A stretch of 64,000 bases of DNA from Heliocidaris tuberculata (Eukaryota; Echinodermata; Echinoidea; Camarodonta; Echinometridae). The stretch spans positions 22,487,907 through 22,551,906 of the forward strand of contig CM046850.1 of NCBI GenBank assembly GCA_025618425.1, given 5' to 3'. Positions 22,239 through 31,674 of the stretch are shown one piece after another. The notes below the pieces were generated by a model. It saw nothing but the letters and a program-made list of their open reading frames with translations. It had not been told where the DNA came from and ran no database searches. Numbering within the stretch: the stretch's first letter is position 1; each line of letters opens with the position of its first letter. The translations under genes were made by a program, and so were the position numbers.

Positions 22239-24640
22239 TTAAAGACCCCAACTGAAGCAAATACAACCATAGATCGATGGAAAGCTAAGTAGACGTAGAA
22301 TACAAATACATTTGGGTAAACATCATTTTTCCTTTCAATAATCCACAAAAAGCAGAAAGAACACCTCACTGTCCGCCCCCTCCCGGTTACGTAATAACAA
22401 GGGTCGCTTGGCCGATACACTTATGTCGTCATCTCGTGTAGACAACTCTGTGGCTGGCGCACGTAGCGGCGCGTAAACAATGGACAGTGAATAGCTTTCG
22501 TACAATAGCCAGTTAGTTTTGTGGGCGGAGTTTGTCAAGTTTTGTGAAAGTTTTGATAGCTGTATAGCACCCAAAAATACAAATCGAAAAAATGTCAACA
22601 ACATATCTAGAGTCTACATTAAAGTTAAAACTTAGGTCTTAACAAGAGAAATGCAAACAGAAAAGAATTATAGAAATCTAACAATTTGTTATCCAGTTAT
22701 GCCATCATTGCCATATTGTGACAGGTTTGATTTACATGTCCCATTCCTGCCGCAAAAGCAAATTAAGTCCTCTATCAAGACCCCTTCACACAGATTTTGA
22801 ACAGAAAATTGAAGAAAAATTGTGACTTTCTTAATCTGACCGACACTGCCTTGGGTTTTTTGAGAGGGAATGAGACATGAGAGAGGTTTCCCCCGGGGGG
22901 GGGGGGGGCACTCAGGTATATTGGTGTACACATGCGTGTCCATGGATTTAAAAAATGCCCCCTAAACAAGTTTCATACTTTGGTGAAAAGACATCCCTTA
23001 ACAAGGATTTCGCGTGCTTTTTTTCGTAAAAATTACCCCTTAACGAGGATTTTGCGTGTTTTTTCATAAAAATTACCCCCCTAAACAGGTTTGATTGAAA
23101 TATTACCCCCTAAACAAGTTTGTCTTAAATATTACTCCCTAAACAAGATTAACTTAACCAACATAAAAAATAAACCACTTGAATTCAAGATTACCTTTTG
23201 CAAACTGACATATTCTTCACCTTTGGTGGATAAATTCTTCACACAAGGCAAACAAAATAAACTGCACATAATTTATAGGAACTGCTGTTGGTTAAATTAC
23301 AAATGTTATTATTTACTTCACTTATGTAGGACAGGTTTCAAACTGTGCACTCCGTTAGGTTTAATACACGATCATCATTTGCTTACTTTTGAAAAACCGT
23401 TCATAGGGCGTTCAAGTTCCTGAAAATCGGACTAAAAATGTTTTGTTCGTACCATTGCCGCCGGAATGAAAATGACCCCCTAAACGCGTTTGGCAGCATT
23501 CCGTTCAGCACCCCCTTTTTGTTGAAAATCGGCGTTTTCGGACCCCTTAACACGTAACGCGCGTTACGCGTCCTGGATGAAAAAAAGACCCCCTTTTTTT
23601 TTGGACGCGCATGTGTACACCACTATACCTGAGTGGCCCCCCCCCCCCGGAGGTTTTCATGCCCAGAACTCAGAAGAAAATTTTTCATGGAGTCAGAGTT
23701 CATCCCGAAATCAGTTTATCATCTATAGCACTGCAGTTCGATTAATTTTATAACATTTCAGACTTCAGAGACTCTCCTCCTACAAATTTCAGGGATTCTG
23801 TGAAGCTAGAAGCAGTCTCAGCGGGAAATATCTCTGAAACCATACAGTGTAGAGTATACTTATTTTTCGTTCTAGTCTGACTAAATTAACCTAAAAAAAC
23901 ATGGCAGAATTCCATTATTATGAGTTTCCAAATCATTAATCAATAGTCAGTTAGTGCCTTTAAAGAAAACTAGGAATGTGTTGTTACCAAATTTTACCAG
24001 GGTAAACCGCTGCCTTAGAACTAGAAATTAGAGCTCGAGTGATCGAGAAAAATAAATGGAACTCGTCCGCAGCGCAGTCAAGAGGCACAGCTCCATACGC
24101 AGTAACGCCAGACCCTGGCCGAGCGAGACGCGGAGCAAGCCGTCCTATCGAGACATTCGTGCAGCTCAGCTCAGCTGAGCCTGCGCTGGGCCAAACACTC
24201 AGACGCCTATAATGTGTGTTTTGGTTACAAAATAATAGCTGTAACTTCGGTTTTCATTTCTGTAACAATGTAAGATACAGTTGAATACTTTGAAACACCA
24301 TATATTCCATTGTAATGCATTTACAAACAATAATCATGACTTCCAAATCAAGAAAAAAAAATAGCACCACGTACATTTCGTATGCAGACTTGGATCATAA
24401 TTTATGTTCGTGATGTCTACACGAAATGACGTCATAAATTTCGACCCCCCCGCAGGCCTGTGATTATACTCGACGGCTGCCCATTTCCAAGCCCTCCAAT
24501 CCAAAGATTTGAGATGCTCTTACTCCTCCCGCAGGCAATGAAAGCTCATGAAACTTGCATTGTTATATTCAGAGAATAAACAGCTTTCTGTAGATATATA
24601 ATTTGTCTATTCCATTTTTGGCTTCGGTTGGGGTCTTTAA
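22239..24640. mobile_element. 2.4-kb TTAA-flanked element
   Basis: TTAAAGACCCCAACTGAAGC on the left pairs with GCTTCGGTTGGGGTCTTTAA on the right. Secondary matches (TCTCGTGTAGACAA and TGTCTACACGAAATGACG) suggest longer diverged arms. The middle is filled by a nested fold-back at 22891-23650. No transposase seen. Confidence 0.83.
22891..23650. mobile_element. G-capped fold-back repeat 1
   Basis: Outer ends are a G run, then CACTCAGGTATATTGGTGTA, mirrored by TACACCACTATACCTGAGTG then a C run. Inside are diverged tandem units containing CCCCCTAAACAAG(TTT). Flanks GAGGTTTC and GAGGTTTTC look like a target duplication. Confidence 0.8.
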
Positions 24641-24744
24641 TATGAAGCTTCTCTGATTATTTGGAGCTAGATATATGGCTCTTTTGTGATCTTAAGGGCA
24701 CAGTTTGTAAGCGACATCGGGATATATAGGCATATATATAGGGG

Positions 24745-25142
24745 CACTCGGTGTCAAAAGACAAAAGGGGCACTTATCAAAGGGGAAAATTATACAATTA
24801 GAAAGAAAAAGGGGCACTGATCAGAAGTAAAAGGGGGCACTTAAAAAGGTGAACTTATTACGGGTGAAAAAGGGCATTTATCAGAAGGGAAATTGCACTG
24901 TTAGAACAGAAAATGGGCACTTATCAGACGAAAACAGGGGCACTTATCGGATTTCAAAAGGGGCACTCATGTATGAGGTTAAAAGGGCCACTTATGAGAA
25001 GGTGAAAAGGGCACTTATTCGGAAGAAAAAAAAGGGGCACTATACGAAGAAAAAGGGGCACTTGTCAGCTATGAAAAGGGGCACTTTTCATAGATAAAAA
25101 GGGGTACTTTTGGGGTAAATGAAAAAGTGGGGGGGGGGGGCA
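24745..25142 (+). repeat. GGGGCACTTATCAG minisatellite
   Basis: About 17 diverged units of 18-30 bp built on AAAAGGGGCACTTATCAGA. Ends in a G run and GCACTGTGCC. Related by its G(n)CAC motif to the G-capped repeats. An 82-codon reading frame runs through it only because of the repeat. Confidence 0.85.
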
Positions 25143-25479
25143 CTGTGCCCCCTGCCCCCGGGTGCGCCGCCTCTAAAACTGAAACCTTGTAAGAATACAA
25201 TGAAAATTAATGTCGCTCTTATAAACGTATTTGGTATAAATTTTCGAGGTCGCTTAGCGACCGAGCCGGAAAAAAAAATACCTTCAAGTTGTAGTTTTTG
25301 CATCTAACACCACTTTTTATTCACACAGGTATAGGCCTACCGGTAAATAAAAGTCTGAGCTTAACGGAGAATGAAACCCTGAGGGGAAATCAATTTTAAT
25401 GAAAAGAGAGGATAGAGAGAAGCAATTTAAAAAAAAGTTCCATCAAAACCGGTTAAGAAATGAGAAAGTTATGAAAGTT

Positions 25480-25680
25480 TGAGTGTGTGTGTGTGTGTAA
25501 TTGGATTTTTTACAGACGTGTATCAATCAGATATGATTATTTACGTCTGGGACCGACCTTTAACGTCACCATCCGAAAGACGTGACTCAGTTTCGAACCT
25601 GGGTCCGCTGAATCAGTTTATAACTTCCACTGTTAGCTGGATTACAGGCGCACGGCACAACGCCCAGTTGTGAAGTCTCA
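25480..25680 (-). mobile_element. tRNA-derived SINE family B, copy
   Basis: The minus strand has GGACCCAGGTTCGAAACTGA (B box), TCACGTCTTTCGGATGGTGA and AAAGGTCGGTCCCAGACGTA, with a (CA)n tail. Lies in the 1.9-kb TTAA element. Confidence 0.82.
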
Positions 25681-25693
25681 CTTTACCTTCTAT

Positions 25694-26806
25694 CAAGGGC
25701 GTAAACAGGTAGGGGACAGGGGGGACATGTCCCCCCACTTTTAAAAGTGGGGGGGGGGGGACATCATATCATTTGTCCCCTCCCCCCCACTTTTTGGGTT
25801 CAAACCCATTACTAAAAACCTGAAAAGCACTTCCATCTTGTTCTTTTGAATGCCTTGAGTTTGAGAATTACTCAAATATAAATGTTCAACCGCCCTTGTT
25901 GACATTTGTTGCCTTGTTGAAATCATCCCAATCTTCTTCCCTCGCCATGCAGCACTGCCTTGGCGCGGCGCGGCGCGCCGTTCGATCGAGTTGCAAATTT
26001 TATTCTAGATCTCGCCTATCGCCGGCCGCCGCGCTAGGCCTGAGGGGGGCCTAGGCCCGGGGGGGGGCACTCGAATTATATATTGACGGGGGTGTGCCTC
26101 ACGAATCCCCGAAAAGGGGGTCTAAGGAACTGACTTCAAGGTGTAAAATACGGGGTCTTGGGAACTATGATCTATTGGGCAGAGTGAAAAACAGGGTCTA
26201 GGGAACTACAAAACTAACCTCGCTTTATCGGCGGTACACCTTCGCTATCGCAGGATCTCGGGACGGGCCGCGCCGGGGGCCGCGCCCGCGCCGTGTAGCG
26301 CTAGTAGCTAGCTAGCTGGAGCAGTTTTCAAGGCTCGCGCGACGAAAGGGCCTAGGGCGCGAGACCAGGTCGAGCGACCACTGCCTCCGCCACGCTCCCG
26401 GCCGCATGCGAACGGATATGTTTCATAACGGGGGTCTTCAGAGCGGGGCTGAGCGGCTCCTGAGCGGAACTGAGTATCTAGAGAACGGAAATCGGGGTCT
26501 GAAAAAGGGGGTCATCAAAGCGGCACGTCCCCGTACCACCAATATACGTGAGTGCCCCCCCCCCCCCGGGGGCCTAGGCCTAATTATAGGCCCTGCGCAG
26601 CGCTATCGGGTGCAGTCCTGCGTTAGCGCAAGCTTAGCCTTACGGTAAGCTTGCGCTAAGCTATGCTGCGTGTGCTGCTTACGTACGTTACGTCGATGGC
26701 AAAACTTCAAAAAGTCCCTACCGTGGGAGGGAGGGCATCCCCCTTCCACACCTCCCTCGCTCAGTGTCTCCCCCCCCCCACTTTTCAGAAGCTGTTGACG
26801 CCCTTG
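25694..26806. mobile_element. 1.1-kb hAT-like element with perfect 8-bp TSD
   Basis: CAAGGGCGTAAACAG and its complement CTGTTGACGCCCTTG are flanked by CCTTCTAT on both sides (25686-25693 and 26807-26814). G/C runs follow each end. A second fold-back sits inside at 26057-26570. Confidence 0.9.
26057..26570. mobile_element. G-capped fold-back repeat 2
   Basis: G run then GGCACTCGAATTATATATTG on the left; CAATATACGTGAGTGCC and a C run on the right. GGCCTAGGCC-like sequence flanks both ends. Inside are units with CGGGGTCT(A/T)(A/G)GGAAC and a very GC-rich core. Same end type as repeat 1. Confidence 0.75.
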
Positions 26807-27284
26807 CCTTCTATGGTGATCCTCTATTAACTGGCAATGTTGCTTCAAAGTGACAGGTTAAGTAGTACAACTCTCCATATATATATGTTTTGTACACAAA
26901 ATTTCATATTTTCCCCCATTATCTCTCAAATTGCAGCTTGTCTCCTTCTTAGCTCAAGATATATCATGGGAAAATGTATTTGACACAACATAATATGCTG
27001 AGTTCACAAAAAGACAAGCAGCATCTGTAGAGATAATGGAGAAAATATGAAATTTTGTGTACAATGAACATATCAGCATATGGAGAGTTGTACTGCTAAA
27101 CCTGTCACTTTGAAGCAACATTGCCAATTTGAGGATCGCCACAGAAAGTAAATTGAGAATTTTCAAACTTTCATAACTTTCCCATTTCATAACCGATTTT
27201 GATGGAACTTTTTAAAAATTGCTTCTGTCTATCCTCTCTTTTCATTAAAATTGATTTTCCCCCCTGGATTTCATTCTCCTTTAA

Positions 27285-28139
27285 TATCCGCGACCACTGA
27301 TTTTTTTCTTTTCTTTTTTTTCGTAGAGATCAGTGATCCCGACCCTTTTCTCGGCTTAACTATAGAAAACCTTACCGAAACGCTATATTTACGCAGATGG
27401 GAGTTTAACTCCCATCTCCCTCATGTACGACCAACAGACCAACGATGGTGATAGGCAACAACAAATCGCCACTAAGACCATTTTATGCAACTTTCAATTT
27501 GAGGGAACGATTTCCATTTATGAATAGTGAATATTTGCATTCTGGAGCACTTCACAGTCTAAAGAATGTGTAGCCTTATTTACCCCAGTCGCCCAGTCCA
27601 TCCCCCGAACAGGCCCTCTGCTCAATCAAATACACATCCATCTTCACTCAGTTTTAAGTCTATACTGGGCATACTGGGCATACATAAGTTGTGATAAAAA
27701 AAAAATTGTGCATGCAAAATAGGCACGTAATGTATAATTATGAAAGGGGAGATAATAAGAAAATTCAGCCATTAATTAGGTTCTAAAATACGTACTACTG
27801 TACTGTAATGTACTTCGTTTTATCTTAATTCTTTTTCCCCCTTCTTTCTTCCCCCTTCCTTTTCTTTCTTGTTCTTTCTCCCCTTTCTTTCCTTTCCTTT
27901 TCCTTTTATTTTTGGTCGTGAAATTTTTTTTGAGGGGGGGGGCTGCAGCCCCCAAGCGCCCCCCCCCCCCCCACTAGTACGCTAGTTGTTATATCGTAAT
28001 CATTATCGGACAAATTTGACCCACGCTTTTTACACTGGTCCTCTAATATAAGTGACGTCACAAGTAACGTACAGCCAAGCTCACGGTCATAATTATAACA
28101 GTGTATGCCTATGACACACAGCTGCATTTACACTGCACT
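27285..28139. other. Intergenic stretch, nothing recognised
   Basis: AT-rich with a pyrimidine tract (27830-27910) and G/C runs near 27935-27972. No gene signal. Confidence 0.5.
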
Positions 28140-28374
28140 GGAGCAGGATAAACTGTCAGTCGGAAGGCGAGGCTGGATCGATGGAGCACTGTGTATGCAT
28201 CTCTGATGTGAATTAGGCTTAGTAGCAACAATATCATGCTATGTTTTACACCACCAAACCGACTCCACACCGACTCCAAACCAACCAATTCTTAGCCATT
28301 CGGGGCAATAGGCCTATAGTTTTTTTTTCTTTGGTCTGTTGTCGGTCTTGTTGGTGTCAGTGTGACGGGGTAAC

Positions 28375-28477
28375 CTCGCTATTCATAAGGACCACTTATT
28401 CATAAGGACCGCTATCCATAACGCGTGACTCAATGAATAGCGGTTTTGTACGAATAGCGGTCCTTCTGAATAGCGAG
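28375..28477. mobile_element. Small palindromic repeat, copy 1
   Basis: CTCGCTATTCATAAGGACCA is mirrored by GGTCCTTCTGAATAGCGAG with further internal units of CATAAGGACCGCTAT. It can fold into a near-perfect hairpin. Confidence 0.85.
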
Positions 28478-28496
28478 CAAACCATAGACAAATTTC

Positions 28497-28623
28497 CTCG
28501 CTGTTCATAAGGACATCCATTCATAAGGACCACTATTCATAACTACTCATAAGGACCGCTATTCATAGCGCGTGTTAAATGAATAGCGGTTTTCTATGAA
28601 TAGCGGTCCTTATGAATAGCGAG
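28497..28623. mobile_element. Small palindromic repeat, copy 2
   Basis: Second copy 20 bp from copy 1, CTCGCTGTTCATAAGGACAT to GGTCCTTATGAATAGCGAG, with one extra internal ATTCATAAGGACC unit. Confidence 0.85.
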
Positions 28624-28908
28624 CGGACCCGAGTGTGACTGGGGTAAAAACATAACTTTTGTATAAATCATGACGTCGTATGTCATATCACAAGTCTAGT
28701 GAGCTACAAGATTTTTTAGAGTCGACCCAGCTGCAATAACACCCTCAAAATCTTAGGTACCTTTGACTTACACGGTCATGATACAGATTTTCCGATCGGG
28801 GGAGGTGCTCAAAAAGTGCTGACACGCCTCCCCATTTTGAGGAAAGAAAAGAAGAAGAAGAAGAAGAAAAAAAAAAGTCACCTTTCTCCAAGTAGGGGAG
28901 GGGGGGGG

Positions 28909-29247
28909 GGGGTCGGGCTAACTCGGCACTAGGGCGAACTCGGCACTGCGCGGTGACTATGTTTCAAGAGTTGAAGTCCACGCTACGTAACGTCCGGGCG
29001 CACCATACCTTTTTTAGCCTTAAATTTCAAGTTTTGTATAATTTTACTTCTTGAAATTTTCAACATTACTTCTTTGCTAATCATTTTACACATTGATATC
29101 AAATAATTTGAATTTAAGTGTTTTAAAATGTGTAATTAATGCGAAATACAACACAAGTGTTTGCTATCAATTCAACTCTCTGGGCTCACTCAGCCGCGAT
29201 TTTCCGCCAAGGCCGAATTCGACCTAGTGCCGAGTTAGCCCGAATCC
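28909..29247. mobile_element. hAT-like MITE family 1, copy 3 (inverted)
   Basis: About 339 bp, reverse complement of copy 1 along its whole length (for example TTTACACATTGATATCAAAT matches 17825-17844 reversed). Inserted in a G-run, so the duplication is ambiguous (GGGGAGGG). The homologous site at about 61616-61625 lacks it. Confidence 0.92.
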
Positions 29248-29724
29248 GGGGAGGGGAGGGGAGGGGGCACATGTAAAACATTTTTGTTTTCTTTTGTTTA
29301 CATAACGGTATGCCAGATTGCGTTTTTACGGGGAGGCAGGGGGGGGGGGGTGCTGTGGCACTCTCTTAATGCAGCTCAGAGGAGTGGAAATCCTGTAGTT
29401 TTAGGAGTCGTATAAGGAGTGCTTCCTATGGAGTGAATCCACTCCAAATCATAGTGGAACCCCCTCCAAAGTAGTGGCGGAATTTCTCTTCTGAGAGTGG
29501 ATTTCACCATTTTCAGCTTATTCCACTCCAAACGGAGTGATCCTTTCCGCGACTCCCCAAAAAGTGGATTTCAACTCCTGTACATTTTAGAAAGTACTAA
29601 GGCATTTAAAAAACTGGATATCTACGTGAGCACTTGGACCAAAGATCACTCAGCGCATTTTGTTACATACACGTATTTGATTACTGTGATAGCTTGCTGA
29701 TAAACCAACTCTGTGGTTACCTGT

Positions 29725-29815
29725 CAATTTTCCGAAATAGTTCCGAAGGTTCGTATTTCCGAAGGCTTAATTATGAACCTTCAGAATATGGGCTTGTTCC
29801 GAAAGTGTAGGTAGT
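29725..29815. repeat. Left part of the CCGAAGGTTCG fold-back, copy 1
   Basis: CCGAAATAGTTCCGAAGGTT and related units matching 62385 onward. The rest of this copy is at 30545-30750, split by MITEs and G runs. Confidence 0.7.
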
Positions 29816-29923
29816 GTCGCGTTCACTGGAACACCACCATTCGTCCAAAGCCCCCCCCCCCCCCGGTTTTGCCAAAAGGGTGCGTTGAATTTTTCTAAAT
29901 ATTGTTATTATTGTTATCATTAT

Positions 29924-30076
29924 CAGGGTTGGATCCAGGATTTTGTAAAATATAGGGTACAGAGCCGGAAAATTACACAATTAAGGAGTCATTTTTTTAT
30001 ATTGTGTACTTAAGGTATGCCAGTTAGGTTTCAAAGGGGGGGGGGGCGATTCGCCCCCTGCCTGGATCCTCCCCTG
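29924..30076. mobile_element. Short MITE, CAGGGTTGGATCCAGG ends
   Basis: CAGGGTTGGATCCAGGATTT is mirrored by TGCCTGGATCCTCCCCTG. It is related to the neighbouring 339-bp element. The target duplication is unclear (ATTAT repeats). Confidence 0.65.
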
Positions 30077-30091
30077 ATTATCATCATTAAT

Positions 30092-30430
30092 CAGGGACGG
30101 ATCCTGGATTTTGTAAAAGGAGGGGGGGGGGGGGGGGACAGAAATGCAGGGCTGTCAACTTTGGAGGGAGATCCGTATTTTAAATCGCTCGGGGGGGGGG
30201 GGAATTTTTTTCCCGCCAGCCCTCCAAAAGTCGATCATTGGAGGGGGGGGGGGGGGGAGGGTTACCAGATTTTATGGGATCCATTTTTCCTCCCATAATT
30301 CTCTGACAACTGATAAGCAACAGAAAACAAAGAAAAAAAGAAGGGTAATCAGTTCTAAAAAAAGGGGGGGGGGCACAATGCATACTTTCTTTCAAAAGGG
30401 GGGGGGGGAGGATCCGTAAATCCGCCACTG
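30092..30430. mobile_element. hAT-like MITE with G-runs, 339 bp
   Basis: CAGGGACGGATCCTGGATTT on the left and GATCCGTAAATCCGCCACTG on the right. Flanks TCATTAAT and TCATTAAA match 7 of 8. Contains several long G runs. Absent from the matching place in the second copy of the segmental repeat. Confidence 0.82.
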
Positions 30431-30544
30431 TCATTAAAATTATATTAGAAAAAAGTCCAAATGCATCCTTTCGGCAAAACTGGGGGGGGGGGGAGGGGTT
30501 GGACGAATGGTGGCGTTCGCGCCAACGCGACGAGACGCAACGCT

Positions 30545-30750
30545 ACCCACCCTTTCGGAACAAGCCCAGAATATTAACCTTTGTTGTTGTTTTTTTCATT
30601 CTCGGAATTATGAACCCTTTCTCATTGTCGGAAACTCAAACCCTAATTCATTTTCGGAAACACAAACCCGAATTCATTTTCGAATCACGGAATAACGAAC
30701 CTCTGGAAAAAAAAAAAAAACTAAAAAACTATCGGAATAAACGAGTACTC
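30545..30750. repeat. Right part of the CCGAAGGTTCG fold-back, copy 1
   Basis: Units such as CATTTTCGGAAACACAAACC and TCGGAATTATGAACCC, inverted relative to 29725-29815. Confidence 0.7.
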
Positions 30751-31039
30751 CCGATATTGTACACATCTGACGAAACTTCAAAACAGTTATCCATCAGAAC
30801 ACCGCAGCCCATCTAATCATAACGCACAAGAAAGCACAAAAACACAACTTGAAACTGAAATTGAAATTCACATTAATTTCCTTCCGACTAATAACAGTGG
30901 CAAATAAGTATCAATACAGTAAATAGGCAGGCGAACCACCGAAAGGCGGAGCTTGTGTTGGGAATGCCATAAACAAAACTAAACAAAACAAAACAAAACA
31001 AAACAAAAAAGTTATGTAAGAGCATCATCAGCAACAACC

Positions 31040-31180
31040 ATGAAACAATCCTTCGTTCTCTTTGCTGGCTTCCCATTCCACAAGGTATCCATTTCAAGAC
31101 ATTACTAATATTAAAGTCAAATTTATTCAAATTCCTGATATAAAAAAGAAACAAGCAAGATCGTAGAAAAGGTAGAAACT
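31040..31180 (+). pseudogene. Old LINE C-terminal fragment (block A)
   Basis: Plus-strand translation gives RSLCWLPIP..IHFKTLL, resembling the LHWLPI..RI.FKI block common near the end of LINE ORF2. Equivalent pieces lie at 34910-35040 and 63105-63210 (FHWLPI..KRINFKI). Heavily decayed. Confidence 0.5.
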
Positions 31181-31282
31181 AAGCTAGAAACGGTACTCGT
31201 ACAGCTATGCAAATCGACACATCGAAAAAGCATTGTCTATATAGTTTAAAATACAATAATGTAATGATAATGCTTTGATCTT

Positions 31283-31497
31283 ATTTACCCAGGGTATAGC
31301 CACATCAGTACTGCTCTTCCTGCGGTTTGTTTAATTAATATTACCCCAGCATTGCTAGGTACCCATTTAATATACCTGGGTCGAGAGGGGCAAATGTGGG
31401 CAAAACACCTTGTCCAAGGATGTAAGCACTGAGCAAGGATCGAACCCAGGACCTCTCGTATGAGAGTCAAGAGACTTACCAATTTACCATGGTGCAT
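31283..31497 (-). mobile_element. tRNA-derived SINE family A, copy
   Basis: On the minus strand: CATGGTAAATTGGTAAGTCT, CTCTCATACGAGAGG, then the B-box-like GGTTCGATCC. Next come GGACAAGGTGTTTTGCCCAC and ATTAAATGGGTACCTAGCAA. The head is a tRNA-like pol III promoter; the body is family specific. Confidence 0.87.
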
Positions 31498-31674
31498 ATA
31501 TTATGCCCTTTATTGCGTGTTATTAGATGTGGGCAATAGTGATATCAAGTGGCAACTAACAACTGAACAAGGTAAGAAAGAAGCATAATCATTATTACCG
31601 TTAATGTAATGACGTTATTAAGAATCTTAATGCAACCGCCAAACATCAGTTCAGTGGAAAATTTGAACTAAAAT

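Larger units (their letters stand above)
25361..27284. mobile_element. 1.9-kb TTAA-flanked element holding nested insertions
   Basis: TTAACGGAGAATGAAACCCT on the left and GGATTTCATTCTCCTTTAA on the right. Inner arms share AAAAGAGAGGATAGA and AGTTCCATCAAAACCGGTTA. It contains a SINE (25480-25680) and a hAT-like element (25694-26806). Confidence 0.88.
28140..31665. repeat. Segmental repeat, copy 1
   Basis: Collinear with 60725-63720. Shared blocks include ACGTCGTATGTCATATC, CTCAAAAAGTGCTGACA, GGAGTGGAAATCC..AGTTTTAGGAGTC, CACTTGGACCAAAGATCACT, CATCAGAACACCGCAGCCCA and the SINE near its end. Copy 1 carries MITEs at 28909-29247 and 29924-30430 that copy 2 lacks. Confidence 0.9.

Noticed and set aside
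24745..25142. CRISPR-like array
   Set aside because: The units are diverged, 18-30 bp long, and have no constant repeat with unique equal-length spacers. It is a minisatellite in an animal genome.
30017..30434. Gly- or Pro-rich frames
   Set aside because: They are translations of G/C runs inside MITEs.
31420..31497. Possible tRNA gene around GGTTCGATCC
   Set aside because: The same sequence occurs in three further copies with a common non-tRNA body, so it is a SINE head.
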